Origin: DASRSS01 sp035656335
GTDB taxonomy: Bacteria; Actinomycetota; Actinomycetes; Mycobacteriales; Jatrophihabitantaceae
Direction of reading: 5' to 3'
Length of the DNA: 14,455 nt
NCBI GenBank assembly: GCA_035656335.1
Contig: DASRSS010000142.1
Span: forward strand, 1 to 14,455
A model generated the notes under the pieces. That model searched no databases and had not been told where the DNA came from. It was given only the letters and a program-made list of their open reading frames with translations. Position 1 is the stretch's first letter. Every line of letters starts with the position of its first letter. The position numbers were made by a program, and so were the translations under genes. Of this stretch, positions 1-7,797 are shown piece by piece.

Positions 1-19
1 AATCCGCCGATTCAGCGAG

Positions 20-1549
20 TCAGTAGGGGTACCAGAGCCGGACGGTCACCGGGTTGTGGTCCGACGGCATGACGCCGACGAACTTGCCGTGCGACAGGGT
101 CAGATCGACGGCGTGGGACTCCACGCCGACGCCGTTCGGGACGAACACGCGGTCGACCATGGAATGCGCCTTCGGCGGCGTGCGCAAGTACTGGTTCTGG
201 CTGTTGTACTTGTCGTTGACCAGATGCGCCGCGACGTCGTGCGCGTCCGTCATGTGCGCCTGCGCCATGGCCACGCCCGGGCCGTCCGGATGGTGGTTGA
301 CCGGCTCGGAGTTGAAGTCGCCGGCGTACACGAGCGGCAGGCCGGCGCTCTTCGCCAGGCTCTGCGCCTGGGAGATCAGCGTGTGCGTCTCCTTCTCGCG
401 CGTGTTGTCGGCGGTGACGCCGCGCGTCGGGATCGTGTGCGTGCAGACCACGATCACCCGCGCGCCGGTCGCGCGGTTCTGCAGCTCCTGGTAGACGCCC
501 CAGTGGTTGTCGCCGATGGACCAGTGGCCGCCGGAACCGACCGCCCGCCAGTCTGCGGTCTTGTAGAGGATGTAGTCGCCCAGCCGCCGGTAGTGGTGCT
601 GGCTCGGCGGGATCTCGGTCTCGGCGAGCGAGTAGTCGCCGAGCGCGTGCTGCAGCGCGTCCACCTGCCGGGTGCCACCCAGCCCCTCCGGCGTGCCGAC
701 CCACGCGGCGGCCTCTTCGACGGCGATGACGTCCGGGTCGGCCTTCTGGATCAGGGCGACCGCGGCCGGCTGCCGTGCGGTCCACTCCGGGATCGTCTGC
801 CCGCCCTCGGACGTGCCGGCGAGCGTGTTCTCGAGGACGTTGTACGTCATCAGCGTCATCGGCTGCTGCGCCACCTGCGCGACGGCCGTGACCTGCCCCG
901 TCCACGACGACGGCGTGTGCTGCGTCAGCGCGCGCACCCGGAAGTAGTAGCGCCGGCCCTTGGTGAGGCCGAACGGGGTGTACTGCGTGGTGCTCCGGCC
1001 GCGGACGGTGACGACCTGCCGTCCGGCCGTCATGGCCGAGTCGGTCGCCCACTCGATCTGGAACCCGGTCACCGACCGGCTCCGCCAGGTCAGGTACGTC
1101 CCGCTCGCCCCGGCGTGCGCCTGCAGCGACGTCGGCGTGGCCGGCCGCAGCCCCACCGACTGCCAGCTCGGCGGCTCCCACCGGTGCGAAGGACCGTTGA
1201 ACGCCTCCACCCGGTAGTAGTACGGCTTGGACGTGTAGGGGAGCCCGCGGACCGTCACGTGCCGCGACGCGGTGAGGTGGCTGCGGTACGCCTTCTTGAC
1301 CTTGTCGCCGAACAGGTCGGCGTGCACGGTCGAGGCGTAGAGGACGTAGCCGCGCGCACGCGCAGTGGGACGCACCGCCACCGTGAACGCCGACGACGAC
1401 ACGCTGACAATGCTCGCGACGTGCGGCGTGTCAGGGGCCGAGGCGTTCGCGGCGGGCGCGAGCCCGATCGAGCCGAGCGCGGCCAGGCCGGCGACCGACA
1501 GGGCGACGGCTGCGCGGCGCGCGCGGCGGGAGCGGTGGCAAGAGGGCAT
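20..1549 (-). CDS. Secreted FnIII-like / endonuclease-exonuclease-phosphatase (EEP) family protein
   Basis: Predicted 509-residue exported protein. The N-terminus is a Sec-type signal: basic residues 5-12, a hydrophobic core at about 13-31, and an Ala-rich cleavage region around residues 33-38 (AANASA). Two fibronectin type III-like modules follow (about 40-135 and 137-226; the paired YYYRVEAF and YYFRVRAL strands mark them). The C-terminal 280 residues carry the EEP signatures: YNVL (N237), VEE (E278/E279), CTHT (H371), GDFNS (D411, N413), MVDRVF (D466) and SDHNP (D497, H498). These are the metal-binding and catalytic residues of the DNase I/exonuclease III/phosphodiesterase superfamily, so the hydrolase is probably active outside the cell; nucleic acid, phospholipid or another phosphodiester cannot be distinguished. 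The ATG at 1549 was chosen because AAGGA lies 6 nt upstream; an upstream in-frame GTG (1573) would add eight residues before the signal and lacks such a site. It is monocistronic here. Confidence 0.88.
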   Translation of the reverse strand: MPSCHRSRRARRAAVALSVAGLAALGSIGLAPAANASAPDTPHVASIVSVSSSAFTVAVRPTARARGYVLYASTVHADLFGDKVKKAYRSHLTASRHVTVRGLPYTSKPYYYRVEAFNGPSHRWEPPSWQSVGLRPATPTSLQAHAGASGTYLTWRSRSVTGFQIEWATDSAMTAGRQVVTVRGRSTTQYTPFGLTKGRRYYFRVRALTQHTPSSWTGQVTAVAQVAQQPMTLMTYNVLENTLAGTSEGGQTIPEWTARQPAAVALIQKADPDVIAVEEAAAWVGTPEGLGGTRQVDALQHALGDYSLAETEIPPSQHHYRRLGDYILYKTADWRAVGSGGHWSIGDNHWGVYQELQNRATGARVIVVCTHTIPTRGVTADNTREKETHTLISQAQSLAKSAGLPLVYAGDFNSEPVNHHPDGPGVAMAQAHMTDAHDVAAHLVNDKYNSQNQYLRTPPKAHSMVDRVFVPNGVGVESHAVDLTLSHGKFVGVMPSDHNPVTVRLWYPY

Positions 1550-1689
1550 GCAGGGTCCTTCGGCGATCGGCACGGCTGTACTTTCTATCGCCCAGCGACA
1601 CGGAATCGTGAATTCGCGAGACGAACCCCACTCAGCGAGCCGGCAGGGCGCCCCGGGGCTGTCGCCCGAGGCAATTCAGATCAGCTAAG
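1550..1689. other. Intergenic region between the EEP gene and tRNA-Leu
   Basis: No credible gene is seen. The stretch should hold the promoter of the minus-strand EEP gene and the 3' end of the tRNA transcript. A short GC-rich inverted repeat, GGGCG (1646-1650) with CGCCC (1663-1667) around a CCCCGGGG core, could be a weak terminator for the tRNA, but no U-tract follows on the minus strand. No promoter hexamers could be assigned with confidence. Confidence 0.3.
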
Positions 1690-1772
1690 TGGGCAAGGGG
1701 GGAGTTGAACCCCCACGTCCTTTCGGACACACGGACCTGAACCGTGCGCGTCTGCCATTCCGCCACTTGCCC
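1690..1772 (-). tRNA. tRNA-Leu (anticodon CAG)
   Basis: The minus strand folds as a class II tRNA. It has a 7-bp acceptor stem GGGCAAG (1766-1772) / CTTGCCC (1691-1697), a D-arm, and a 5-bp anticodon stem CACGG/CCGTG closing the loop TTCAGGT, with anticodon CAG at 1737-1739. The long variable arm GTCC-GAAA-GGAC is typical of tRNA-Leu, and the T-arm is GGGGG-TTCAACT-CCCCC. The discriminator is A, the identity element for leucyl-tRNA synthetase. The 3' CCA is not encoded (CTT follows), so it must be added post-transcriptionally. It reads CUG, the dominant leucine codon in this genome. A leucine tRNA beside fhaA is also found in Mycobacterium tuberculosis (from memory), so the arrangement looks ancestral. 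Confidence 0.96.
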
Positions 1773-1867
1773 GGGCCGATGTCGGCACAAGAGGCCGCCA
1801 CCGATGACAACGCGCAACGGTAGCACGATCCACAGCGGCGTCTGCCGGGCCCTCAGGCCTCCCCGGC

Positions 1868-1873
1868 TAGACT
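1868..1873 (+). promoter_or_regulatory. Candidate -10 element for the fhaA-pknB operon
   Basis: TAGACT fits the actinobacterial TAnnnT -10 pattern and lies 69 bases before the fhaA start, in the 170-bp gap between the divergent tRNA and fhaA. No convincing -35 hexamer was found at a 16-18 bp spacing, so this is a weak call. The rest of the gap (1773-1942) should also contain the minus-strand tRNA promoter, for which TACCGT at 1817-1822 (minus) is a possible -10. Confidence 0.3.
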
Positions 1874-1942
1874 CGGCTCCGGTCGCGTGAGCAGTCCGAT
1901 GCAGTCACGCGCCATCCGCATGCCCGCCGGAGGAGGTAGCCC

Positions 1943-2791
1943 GTGAGCTTGGCGCAGCGCTTCGAGCGCCGACTCGAGGGCCTCGTGGGCGGCGCGTTCG
2001 CCCGGGTCTTCAAGGGACAGGTCGAGCCCGTCGAGATCGGCTCGGCGTTGCAGCGCGAGGCCGTCGACAAGAAGAGCGTCATGGGCAACGGCCAGGTGAT
2101 GTGCCCGAACCGCTACCGCGTCACGCTGGCGCCGTCCGACTTCGAGCGGCTCGAGCCGTGGGAGCAGCAACTGACGAACTCGCTCGCCGAGCTGCTGCAG
2201 GACTACCTGGACGAGAACCAGTGGTCGACGATCGGCGACATCGAGGTCTACCTGGCCCGCGACGACGAGCTGCACACCGGTGTGTTCGGCGTCGCCTCGC
2301 GGATGGAGGCAGCCGCCCCGCCGCGCAGGCGCCCGCACGATTCGCTGTCCATGCCGGTCGTGCCGGGCGTGCCGGCCGGCGAGTACCCGCCGCCGGCACC
2401 GCAGCCGCAGTACGTCCCGCCCCAGCCGCAGTACGCGCCGCCGCCGCGCCCGGAGCAGCCGCAGCACTACGCCCCGCCGCCGCGCAGCCACGGCGACAGC
2501 CGGGCCGCGGCCGCGGTGGTGATCGACCAGACCAACGAGCGCTTCGAGCTGCGCATGGGCAGCAACATCATCGGACGCGGCAGCGACGCCGATCTGCAGC
2601 TGCTCGACCAGGGGATCTCGCGCCGCCACCTGGACATCCAGTTCGACGGCAACTTCGCCACCGCCTACGACCTCGGCTCGACGAACGGCACGGCGGTGAA
2701 CGGGCACGAGGTCGGCAGCCAGGTGCTGCGGCACGGCGACGTCATCCGCCTCGGCCACACCCGGCTGGTCTTCCACCAGGATCGAGCGTGA
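1943..2791 (+). CDS. fhaA: FHA domain protein FhaA (DUF3662 + FHA)
   Basis: Protein of 282 residues. The N-terminal ~120 residues match the FhaA-specific domain (DUF3662: MSLAQRFERRLEGLVGGAFA start). A Pro/Gln/Tyr-rich linker follows at about 140-182, then a C-terminal FHA domain at about 192-280. The FHA phosphothreonine-binding residues are visible: G211-R212, S226/R227/H229 and the GSTNGT loop with N248 and N253. In mycobacteria FhaA binds the phosphorylated pseudokinase domain of the lipid II flippase-associated MviN and restrains peptidoglycan synthesis; the same role is inferred here. The linker is short: M. tuberculosis FhaA is about 527 residues. The GTG start is supported by GGAGGAGG about 5 nt upstream. 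It is the first gene of the operon; fhaB follows after 40 bases. Confidence 0.95.
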   Translation: MSLAQRFERRLEGLVGGAFARVFKGQVEPVEIGSALQREAVDKKSVMGNGQVMCPNRYRVTLAPSDFERLEPWEQQLTNSLAELLQDYLDENQWSTIGDIEVYLARDDELHTGVFGVASRMEAAAPPRRRPHDSLSMPVVPGVPAGEYPPPAPQPQYVPPQPQYAPPPRPEQPQHYAPPPRSHGDSRAAAAVVIDQTNERFELRMGSNIIGRGSDADLQLLDQGISRRHLDIQFDGNFATAYDLGSTNGTAVNGHEVGSQVLRHGDVIRLGHTRLVFHQDRA

Positions 2792-2831
2792 ATCGCTCCG
2801 ACGGGCTCGTCGGGACGGCGGTGGTGGCGCC

Positions 2832-3299
2832 ATGAACTCCGCACTCGCGCTGCAGCTGATGCGCTTCGGGTTCCTCGCCCTGCTCTGGTTGTTCGTGTTC
2901 GTCGCGATCCGCGTCGTGCGCACGGACCTGCGCACCGCCGGCCAGGCGCGCATCGCCACGCCGCCGGCGCGCAAGGGCCGCGCGCAGCAACGGTCCGCGG
3001 CGCCCGCGCGCGGGCCGTCCCAGCTGATCGTGACCGAGGGCGGCCTGAAGGGCACCCGCATCGGGCTCACCGGAGCGCCGGTACTGATCGGCCGGGCGGA
3101 CGACTCGACACTCGTGCTCACCGACGACTACGCCAGCACCCGGCACGCGCGCATCACGCTGCAGGACGGCATGTGGATCGTCGAGGACCTCGGCTCCACC
3201 AACGGCACCTATCTGGGCCAGCGCAAGCTGGACGGACCCGTCCCCCTCGAGATCGGCGTCCCGCTGCGCATCGGCAAGACGGTGCTGGAGCTGCGCTAG
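2832..3299 (+). CDS. fhaB: Membrane-anchored FHA domain protein FhaB (FipA-like)
   Basis: Protein of 155 residues with one N-terminal transmembrane segment (about 7-28), a basic Ala/Pro-rich juxtamembrane linker (about 30-62) and a cytoplasmic FHA domain (about 64-153). FHA residues seen are G87-R88, S102-T103-R104-H105 and GSTNGT with N124. Length and architecture match actinobacterial FhaB; the M. tuberculosis homologue (FipA, Rv0019c) links FtsZ/FtsQ to Ser/Thr phosphorylation during division. Here it should recruit phosphothreonine-bearing partners of PknB to the membrane. The ATG at 2832 has only a weak G-rich ribosome binding site, but the nearby upstream GTGs are out of frame. Its stop overlaps the next start by one base (TAGTG). 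Confidence 0.95.
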   Translation: MNSALALQLMRFGFLALLWLFVFVAIRVVRTDLRTAGQARIATPPARKGRAQQRSAAPARGPSQLIVTEGGLKGTRIGLTGAPVLIGRADDSTLVLTDDYASTRHARITLQDGMWIVEDLGSTNGTYLGQRKLDGPVPLEIGVPLRIGKTVLELR

Positions 3300-4732
3300 T
3301 GGCTCTCATCCTGAAGTACGCCGTCCGCTCCGACCTCGGTCTGGTGCGCGGCAACAACGAGGACTCGGTGTACGCCGGTCCCCGACTGCTCGCCGTCGCC
3401 GACGGCATGGGCGGGCACGCGGCCGGCGAGGTCGCTAGCAAGATCGTCATCGGGACGCTGGAGAGCCTGGACGAGGACCGCTCGCTCGGTGACCTGATGG
3501 CCGCGCTGCGCGAAGCCGTGCTGGACGCGAACCAGCGCATCGCCGACGCCGTCGAGAAGAACCCCGACCTTGACGGCATGGGCACCACGCTCACCGCGCT
3601 GCGCTTCGTCGGCAACCGCGTGGGCCTCGTCCACGTCGGGGACTCGCGCGGCTACCTGCTGCGCGGCGGCCTGCTCACGCAGATCACCCACGACGACACC
3701 TACGTCCAATACCTCGTCGACACCGGCAAGATCACCGCGGAGGAGGCGAAGGACCACCCGCGCAAGTCGGTGATCCTGCGTGCGATGCGCGGCGCGGACG
3801 TCGACCCGGACGTGTCGATTCGCGAGGTGCGCGAAGGCGATCGCTATCTGCTGTGCAGCGATGGACTGTCCGACGTCGTCTCCGCCGAGACGATCGCCGA
3901 GACGCTGAACCTGCCCGATCCGCAGGAGTGCGCCGACCGGCTCGTCGAGCTGACGCTCCGCGGCGGCGCGCCGGACAACGTCACCGTGATCGTCGCCGAC
4001 GTCGTCCAGGCGCGGGTCGGCGAACTCGTCAACGACGTGCCGGTGATCGCCGGCGCGTTCGTGGACCCGTCCGCCGCGGACGTCCCGGGCACGGACACGC
4101 CGGCCGAGCGCGCCGCGGCGATCTCCCGCCCGCGCCTGCCCACCCGCTCCGCGCCCGACGAGCCGAAGCGTCGCCGCCGCTGGCGCACCCCGCTGCTGAT
4201 CGTGGCCGTGCTCGTCGTGATCGCGGCGGCGCTCACCGGCGTCTACGCGTGGACGCAGACGTACTACTTCGTCGGCCGGGACGGTTCCGAGGTCGCGATC
4301 TTCCACGGCGTGAACACCGCCTTCGGCCCGCTGAAGTTCTACGAGGTGGACGAGAACACCGGCCTGAAGCTGAACGAGCTCGAACAGTCGTCGCGCTCCC
4401 AGGTGAAGAACGGCATCACCGCGCACAACAAGAAGGACGCCCGCCAGATCGTCGACCGGCTGCGCAGCGATCACCTGCTGCCGCTGTGCCAGACGCTGAC
4501 CAGCAGCGCACCGGCGACCTCGTCCAGCAGCACCCCGACCAGCACGCCGACGAGCGGCACCACGCGGACGAGCTCCCACAGCACCGCGCGCTCGGCCGCC
4601 ACGCATTCGGCCGCCACGCATTCCACGGCCACGCATTCCACCGCGAGCAGCACGCCGACCACGTCCGCTCCGCCGACCGGGTCCGTCACGCACAATCCGG
4701 TGCCGGGCGTCGACTGCCGGACCACGCCATGA
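3299..4732 (+). CDS. pstP: PP2C-family Ser/Thr phosphatase PstP
   Basis: Protein of 477 residues. The cytoplasmic PP2C domain (about 4-236) has the family motifs: RSDLGLVRGNNEDS (8-21), DGMGGH (35-40), MGTT (94-97), VGDSRGYL (113-120), SDGL (187-190) and PDNVTV (225-230). D35, D188 and D226 are the expected metal ligands. A Pro/Arg-rich linker leads to one transmembrane helix (about 297-317) and an extracellular region that ends in a long Ser/Thr/Pro tail from about 402, including a SAATH-type repeat. It reverses PknB-type phosphorylation. The GTG start at 3299 is in a TAGTG overlap with fhaB, with GGAG about 9 nt upstream; an in-frame start further 5' would only translate fhaB in another frame. 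The stop overlaps rodA (ATGA). The His- and Thr-rich tail is unusually repetitive and could be O-glycosylated (inference). Confidence 0.96.
   Translation: MALILKYAVRSDLGLVRGNNEDSVYAGPRLLAVADGMGGHAAGEVASKIVIGTLESLDEDRSLGDLMAALREAVLDANQRIADAVEKNPDLDGMGTTLTALRFVGNRVGLVHVGDSRGYLLRGGLLTQITHDDTYVQYLVDTGKITAEEAKDHPRKSVILRAMRGADVDPDVSIREVREGDRYLLCSDGLSDVVSAETIAETLNLPDPQECADRLVELTLRGGAPDNVTVIVADVVQARVGELVNDVPVIAGAFVDPSAADVPGTDTPAERAAAISRPRLPTRSAPDEPKRRRRWRTPLLIVAVLVVIAAALTGVYAWTQTYYFVGRDGSEVAIFHGVNTAFGPLKFYEVDENTGLKLNELEQSSRSQVKNGITAHNKKDARQIVDRLRSDHLLPLCQTLTSSAPATSSSSTPTSTPTSGTTRTSSHSTARSAATHSAATHSTATHSTASSTPTTSAPPTGSVTHNPVPGVDCRTTP
4592..4636 (+). repeat. 15-bp tandem repeat inside pstP (three units)
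   Basis: Three consecutive 15-bp units, two identical (TCGGCCGCCACGCAT) and one variant (TCCACGGCCACGCAT). They encode Ser-Ala-Ala-Thr-His, Ser-Ala-Ala-Thr-His and Ser-Thr-Ala-Thr-His in the extracellular tail of PstP. The unit is a multiple of three, so slippage would change tail length without breaking the frame. Confidence 0.9.
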
Positions 4733-6171
4733 GCACGTTGAGCCCGTTGCTGCGGGTGCCCAAGCGCCGCGGTGTCGAACTGCTGATGCTGCTGTTCGCG
4801 GTCGCCATCGTGGTCGCGGCCGAGGGCGTCGTGGAGGCCACCCGCGATGGACACCTGTCCAGCCGGCTGATCACCTACGGCGCGGTGCCGGTCGTCGTCG
4901 GCCTGGTGACGCACCTGGTGATCCGCAAGGTCGCGCCGTACGCCGACCCGTTGCTGCTGCCGATCGTGGTGCTGCTGAACGGGCTGGGCCTGGTGATGAT
5001 CCATCGCCTCGACCTCGGCCTGGCGCAGCAGGCGCGCCAGAACGGCGGGACGTTCAACGATCCCGCGGCCCCGACCCAGGTCGTGTGGACGGCGCTGGGC
5101 GTCGCGGTGTTCATCGCGCTGATCGTGATCGTTCGCGATCACCGCACGCTGCAGCGCTACTCGTACACGCTCGCGCTCGCCGGACTGATCCTGCTGATCC
5201 TGCCGTCCGTGCTGCCCGCACGGTTCAGCGAGGTGAACGGCGCGCGCATCTGGATCCGCGTCGCCGGCTTCTCGATCCAGCCGGGCGAGTTCGCCAAGAT
5301 CCTGCTGACGATCTTCGGCGCCGCGTACCTGGTGGCCAAGCGCGACGTGCTCTCGCTGGCCGGCCGGCGCGTCGGCGCCAAGATCGGCTCCCGGTTCATC
5401 GGCCTGGACCTGCCGCGCGGACGCGACTTCGGCCCGCTGCTGCTCGCCTGGCTCGTCTGCATCGGCGTGCTCGTGCGCGGGCACGACCTCGGCACGTCGC
5501 TGATGTTCTTCGGGCTGTTCATCGTGCTGCTGTACGCCGCGACCGAGCGCGCCAGCTGGGTGTTCGTCGGCCTGGCGCTGTTCGCCGTCGGCGCGTACGT
5601 CGCCTACCAGCTGTTCGGCACCGTGCAGACCCGCGTCGAGGTGTGGCTGCACCCGTTCGCCCAGCTGACCCAGGCGCAGATCAACGCGGGCATCGACCCC
5701 TACTACCAGCTCAAGCAGTCGCTGTACGGGCTCGGCACGGGCGGCATCTTCGGCAGCGGCCTGGGCAACGGGCACCCGGAGCTGGTGCCGCTGCCGTCCA
5801 CCGACTACATCATCTCCTCGTTCGGCGAGGAGCTCGGTCTGTTCGGGCTGATCGGACTGCTCGTGCTGTACGTGCTGTTCGTGGTGCGCGGGCTGTCCGC
5901 GGCGCTCGCCGTGCGGGACGCGTTCGGCAAGCTGCTCGCCACCGGCCTGTCGTTCCTGTTCGCGCTGCAACTGTTCGTCGTCGTCGCCGGTGTCACCAGG
6001 CTGCTGCCTGAGACCGGGCTGACCACGCCTTTCCTGTCCTACGGCGGCTCGTCTTTGATCGGCAGCTACGCCCTGCTCGCCCTGCTGCTGCGGATCTCCG
6101 ACGCCGCTCGCCGCCCGGCCACGACGCCGCCGGCGAAGGCAGTGAAATCCGAGGCGGTGACCACCAGTTGA
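4729..6171 (+). CDS. rodA: SEDS peptidoglycan glycosyltransferase RodA/FtsW family
   Basis: Polytopic membrane protein of 480 residues with many hydrophobic helices from about residue 17 to 455. SEDS signatures are present: NGARIWI (170-176), QPGEFAK (184-190), GHDLGTS (251-257) with D253 at the position of the catalytic aspartate of RodA, GLGTGGIFGSGLGNG (334-348), STDYIISSFGEELG (357-370) and LPETGLTTPFLSYGGSS (426-442). It should polymerise glycan strands from lipid II together with PbpA. The start ATG overlaps the pstP stop (ATGA). The cytoplasmic tail (about 460-480) is polar and carries several Thr/Ser residues that could be PknB targets (inference). The pairing with pbpA in this cluster points to the RodA branch rather than the divisome FtsW. 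Confidence 0.95.
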   Translation: MSTLSPLLRVPKRRGVELLMLLFAVAIVVAAEGVVEATRDGHLSSRLITYGAVPVVVGLVTHLVIRKVAPYADPLLLPIVVLLNGLGLVMIHRLDLGLAQQARQNGGTFNDPAAPTQVVWTALGVAVFIALIVIVRDHRTLQRYSYTLALAGLILLILPSVLPARFSEVNGARIWIRVAGFSIQPGEFAKILLTIFGAAYLVAKRDVLSLAGRRVGAKIGSRFIGLDLPRGRDFGPLLLAWLVCIGVLVRGHDLGTSLMFFGLFIVLLYAATERASWVFVGLALFAVGAYVAYQLFGTVQTRVEVWLHPFAQLTQAQINAGIDPYYQLKQSLYGLGTGGIFGSGLGNGHPELVPLPSTDYIISSFGEELGLFGLIGLLVLYVLFVVRGLSAALAVRDAFGKLLATGLSFLFALQLFVVVAGVTRLLPETGLTTPFLSYGGSSLIGSYALLALLLRISDAARRPATTPPAKAVKSEAVTTS

Positions 6172-7766
6172 ACAGGCCGATCCGCAAGATCGCGGCCGCG
6201 CTCGCCGTGCTGTTCGCCGCGATCTTTCTGAACCTCAACTACGTGCAGGTGGTCAAGGGCAGCGACTACCGCAACGCCGCCGGCAACAAGCGCGTGCTGC
6301 TGAACGAGTACGCCAGCCCGCGCGGAGCCATCGTCGTGCAGGGCACGAACATCGCCGTCAGCAAGCAGACCGACGACGAGCTGAAGTACCTGCGCAAGTA
6401 CCCGGACGGCCCGGTCTACGCGCCGGTCACCGGCTACTACTCGTACGTGTACGGCCGCAGCGGCATCGAACAGGCCGAGGACGACGTGCTGTCCGGCAAC
6501 GACCCGCGCCTGTTCGGCACGCAGCTGTCCAGCCTGCTCACCGGACGGAACCCCAAGGGCGGCAGCGTCGAGCTGACGCTGAACAAGGCTGCGCAACGGG
6601 CTGCGTACAACGCGATGAAGGACTCGTCCGGCAAGATGCGCCGCGGCGCCGTCGTCGCGCTCGACCCGACTACAGGCGCGATCCTCGCGCTGGTGTCCAC
6701 GCCGTCCTACGACCCGAGCGTGCTCAGCTCGCACAACGCGAACGCGATCACGCGCGCGTGGCAGAACCTGAACAACCGCCGCTCGCAGCCGATGCTCGAC
6801 CGCGCGCTGCGGCAGCTGTACCCACCGGGTTCCACGTTCAAGGTGATCGTCTCGGCGGCCGCGCTGAAGAACGGCTACAAGCCGGACACCAAGGTGTTCG
6901 CGCCGGTCGGCTACTGGCCGTTCCAGCCGAAGAAGACGTCTGCCTGCCCGAGCAACGCGGCGTCGTCGTGCGTGCAGAACTTCGAGGGCGAGAGTTGCGC
7001 GAGCGGCACCCAGGCCACGCTGGAGTTCGCGCTGGCCAAGTCGTGCAACACGGCGTTCGCGGCGCTGGCCGTCAACAGGATCGGCGGAAGCAAGATCGCC
7101 GACATGGCCAAGGCATTCGGGTTCGCCACGCCGTACTCCGACACGAACAACCCGCCGGACTTCTGCGACCCGCCCGCGCTCGAGATCCCGCTACCGGTCT
7201 GCAGCTCGACGGTCGGCAGCGCCGGTGACCTGGACGACCCGGGCAGCCTGTCGCACACCGCGTTCGGTCAGCAGGACGCGAAGATGACGCCGCTGCAGGC
7301 CGCGATGATCTCGTCCGCGGTGGCGAACGACGGCGTCCTGATGAAGCCGTACCTCGTCGCCCGCGAGCTGAGCCCGAACCTGTCCACGTTGAGCAGGACG
7401 CAGCCGTCGCAGCTGAGCCAGGTGCTGAGCCCGGACCTCGACGCGCAGCTGCAGCAGATGATGGAATCGGTCGTCACCGCGCCGGAGGGCACCGGTGGAC
7501 CGGCCGCGATCACCGACATCCCCGGCGTGACCGTCGGGGGCAAGACCGGCACGGCCGACACCGGCCTGTACAGCAAGAGCGCGAAGACGCAGCCGGACGC
7601 GTGGTTCACCGGCTTCGCGCTGAAGAACGGAGAGGCCAAGATCGCCGTCGCGGTGATCCTGGAGAACGCCGGCGTCAGCGGCGACGAGGTCACCGGCGGC
7701 CTGGCCGCCGCGCCGGTCGCCAAAGCCGTCATGGAGGCCTACCTGAAGTCGGGTGGGGGACACTAG
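6168..7766 (+). CDS. pbpA: Class B penicillin-binding protein PbpA (transpeptidase)
   Basis: Protein of 532 residues: a short cytoplasmic N-terminus, one transmembrane anchor (about 7-27), a PBP dimerisation-like segment beginning NKRVLLNEYASPRG (40-53), and a transpeptidase domain from about 155. Catalytic motifs are S222-T-F-K225 (SxxK), S292-C-N294 (SxN) and K459-T-G461 (KTG). It cross-links stem peptides and is the cognate partner of the adjacent SEDS protein. The start is a TTG in a TTGA overlap with rodA; the N-terminus beginning MNRPIRKI resembles known PbpA N-termini, and no ATG exists before residue 150. GAGG lies about 14 nt upstream, so initiation probably relies on coupling. Six cysteines (260, 268, 277, 293, 333, 345) cluster in the extracellular catalytic domain and may form disulfides. 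Confidence 0.95.
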   Translation: MNRPIRKIAAALAVLFAAIFLNLNYVQVVKGSDYRNAAGNKRVLLNEYASPRGAIVVQGTNIAVSKQTDDELKYLRKYPDGPVYAPVTGYYSYVYGRSGIEQAEDDVLSGNDPRLFGTQLSSLLTGRNPKGGSVELTLNKAAQRAAYNAMKDSSGKMRRGAVVALDPTTGAILALVSTPSYDPSVLSSHNANAITRAWQNLNNRRSQPMLDRALRQLYPPGSTFKVIVSAAALKNGYKPDTKVFAPVGYWPFQPKKTSACPSNAASSCVQNFEGESCASGTQATLEFALAKSCNTAFAALAVNRIGGSKIADMAKAFGFATPYSDTNNPPDFCDPPALEIPLPVCSSTVGSAGDLDDPGSLSHTAFGQQDAKMTPLQAAMISSAVANDGVLMKPYLVARELSPNLSTLSRTQPSQLSQVLSPDLDAQLQQMMESVVTAPEGTGGPAAITDIPGVTVGGKTGTADTGLYSKSAKTQPDAWFTGFALKNGEAKIAVAVILENAGVSGDEVTGGLAAAPVAKAVMEAYLKSGGGH

Positions 7767-7797
7767 TGCGCGCACAACCAACGAGCGAGGAAAACTG

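Noticed and set aside
1550..1573. Eight-residue extension of the EEP protein from GTG at 1573
   Set aside because: AAGGA is ideally spaced for the ATG at 1549, and the extension would sit in front of a complete signal peptide.
1562..1592. Inverted repeat GGCGAT / ATCGCC upstream of the EEP gene, considered as an operator
   Set aside because: Six-base arms with a 19-base gap are expected by chance, and no known motif fits.
56..1708. Long plus-strand open frame across the EEP gene
   Set aside because: Arg/Ala/Pro/Gly-rich, low-complexity translation typical of antisense frames in high-GC DNA. The minus strand encodes a protein with clear motifs.
1853..3121. Long minus-strand open frame opposite fhaA and fhaB
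   Set aside because: No recognisable domain. The plus strand carries two FHA proteins with good starts. Similar antisense frames opposite pstP, rodA, pbpA and pknB were dropped for the same reason.
4592..4636. Short tandem repeats considered as a CRISPR array
   Set aside because: The units are contiguous, without spacers, and are in frame inside pstP coding sequence.
7753..7797. 15-residue N-terminal extension of PknB from a GTG inside pbpA
   Set aside because: The ATG at 7798 has a strong GAGGAAA site and gives an N-terminus like other PknB proteins.
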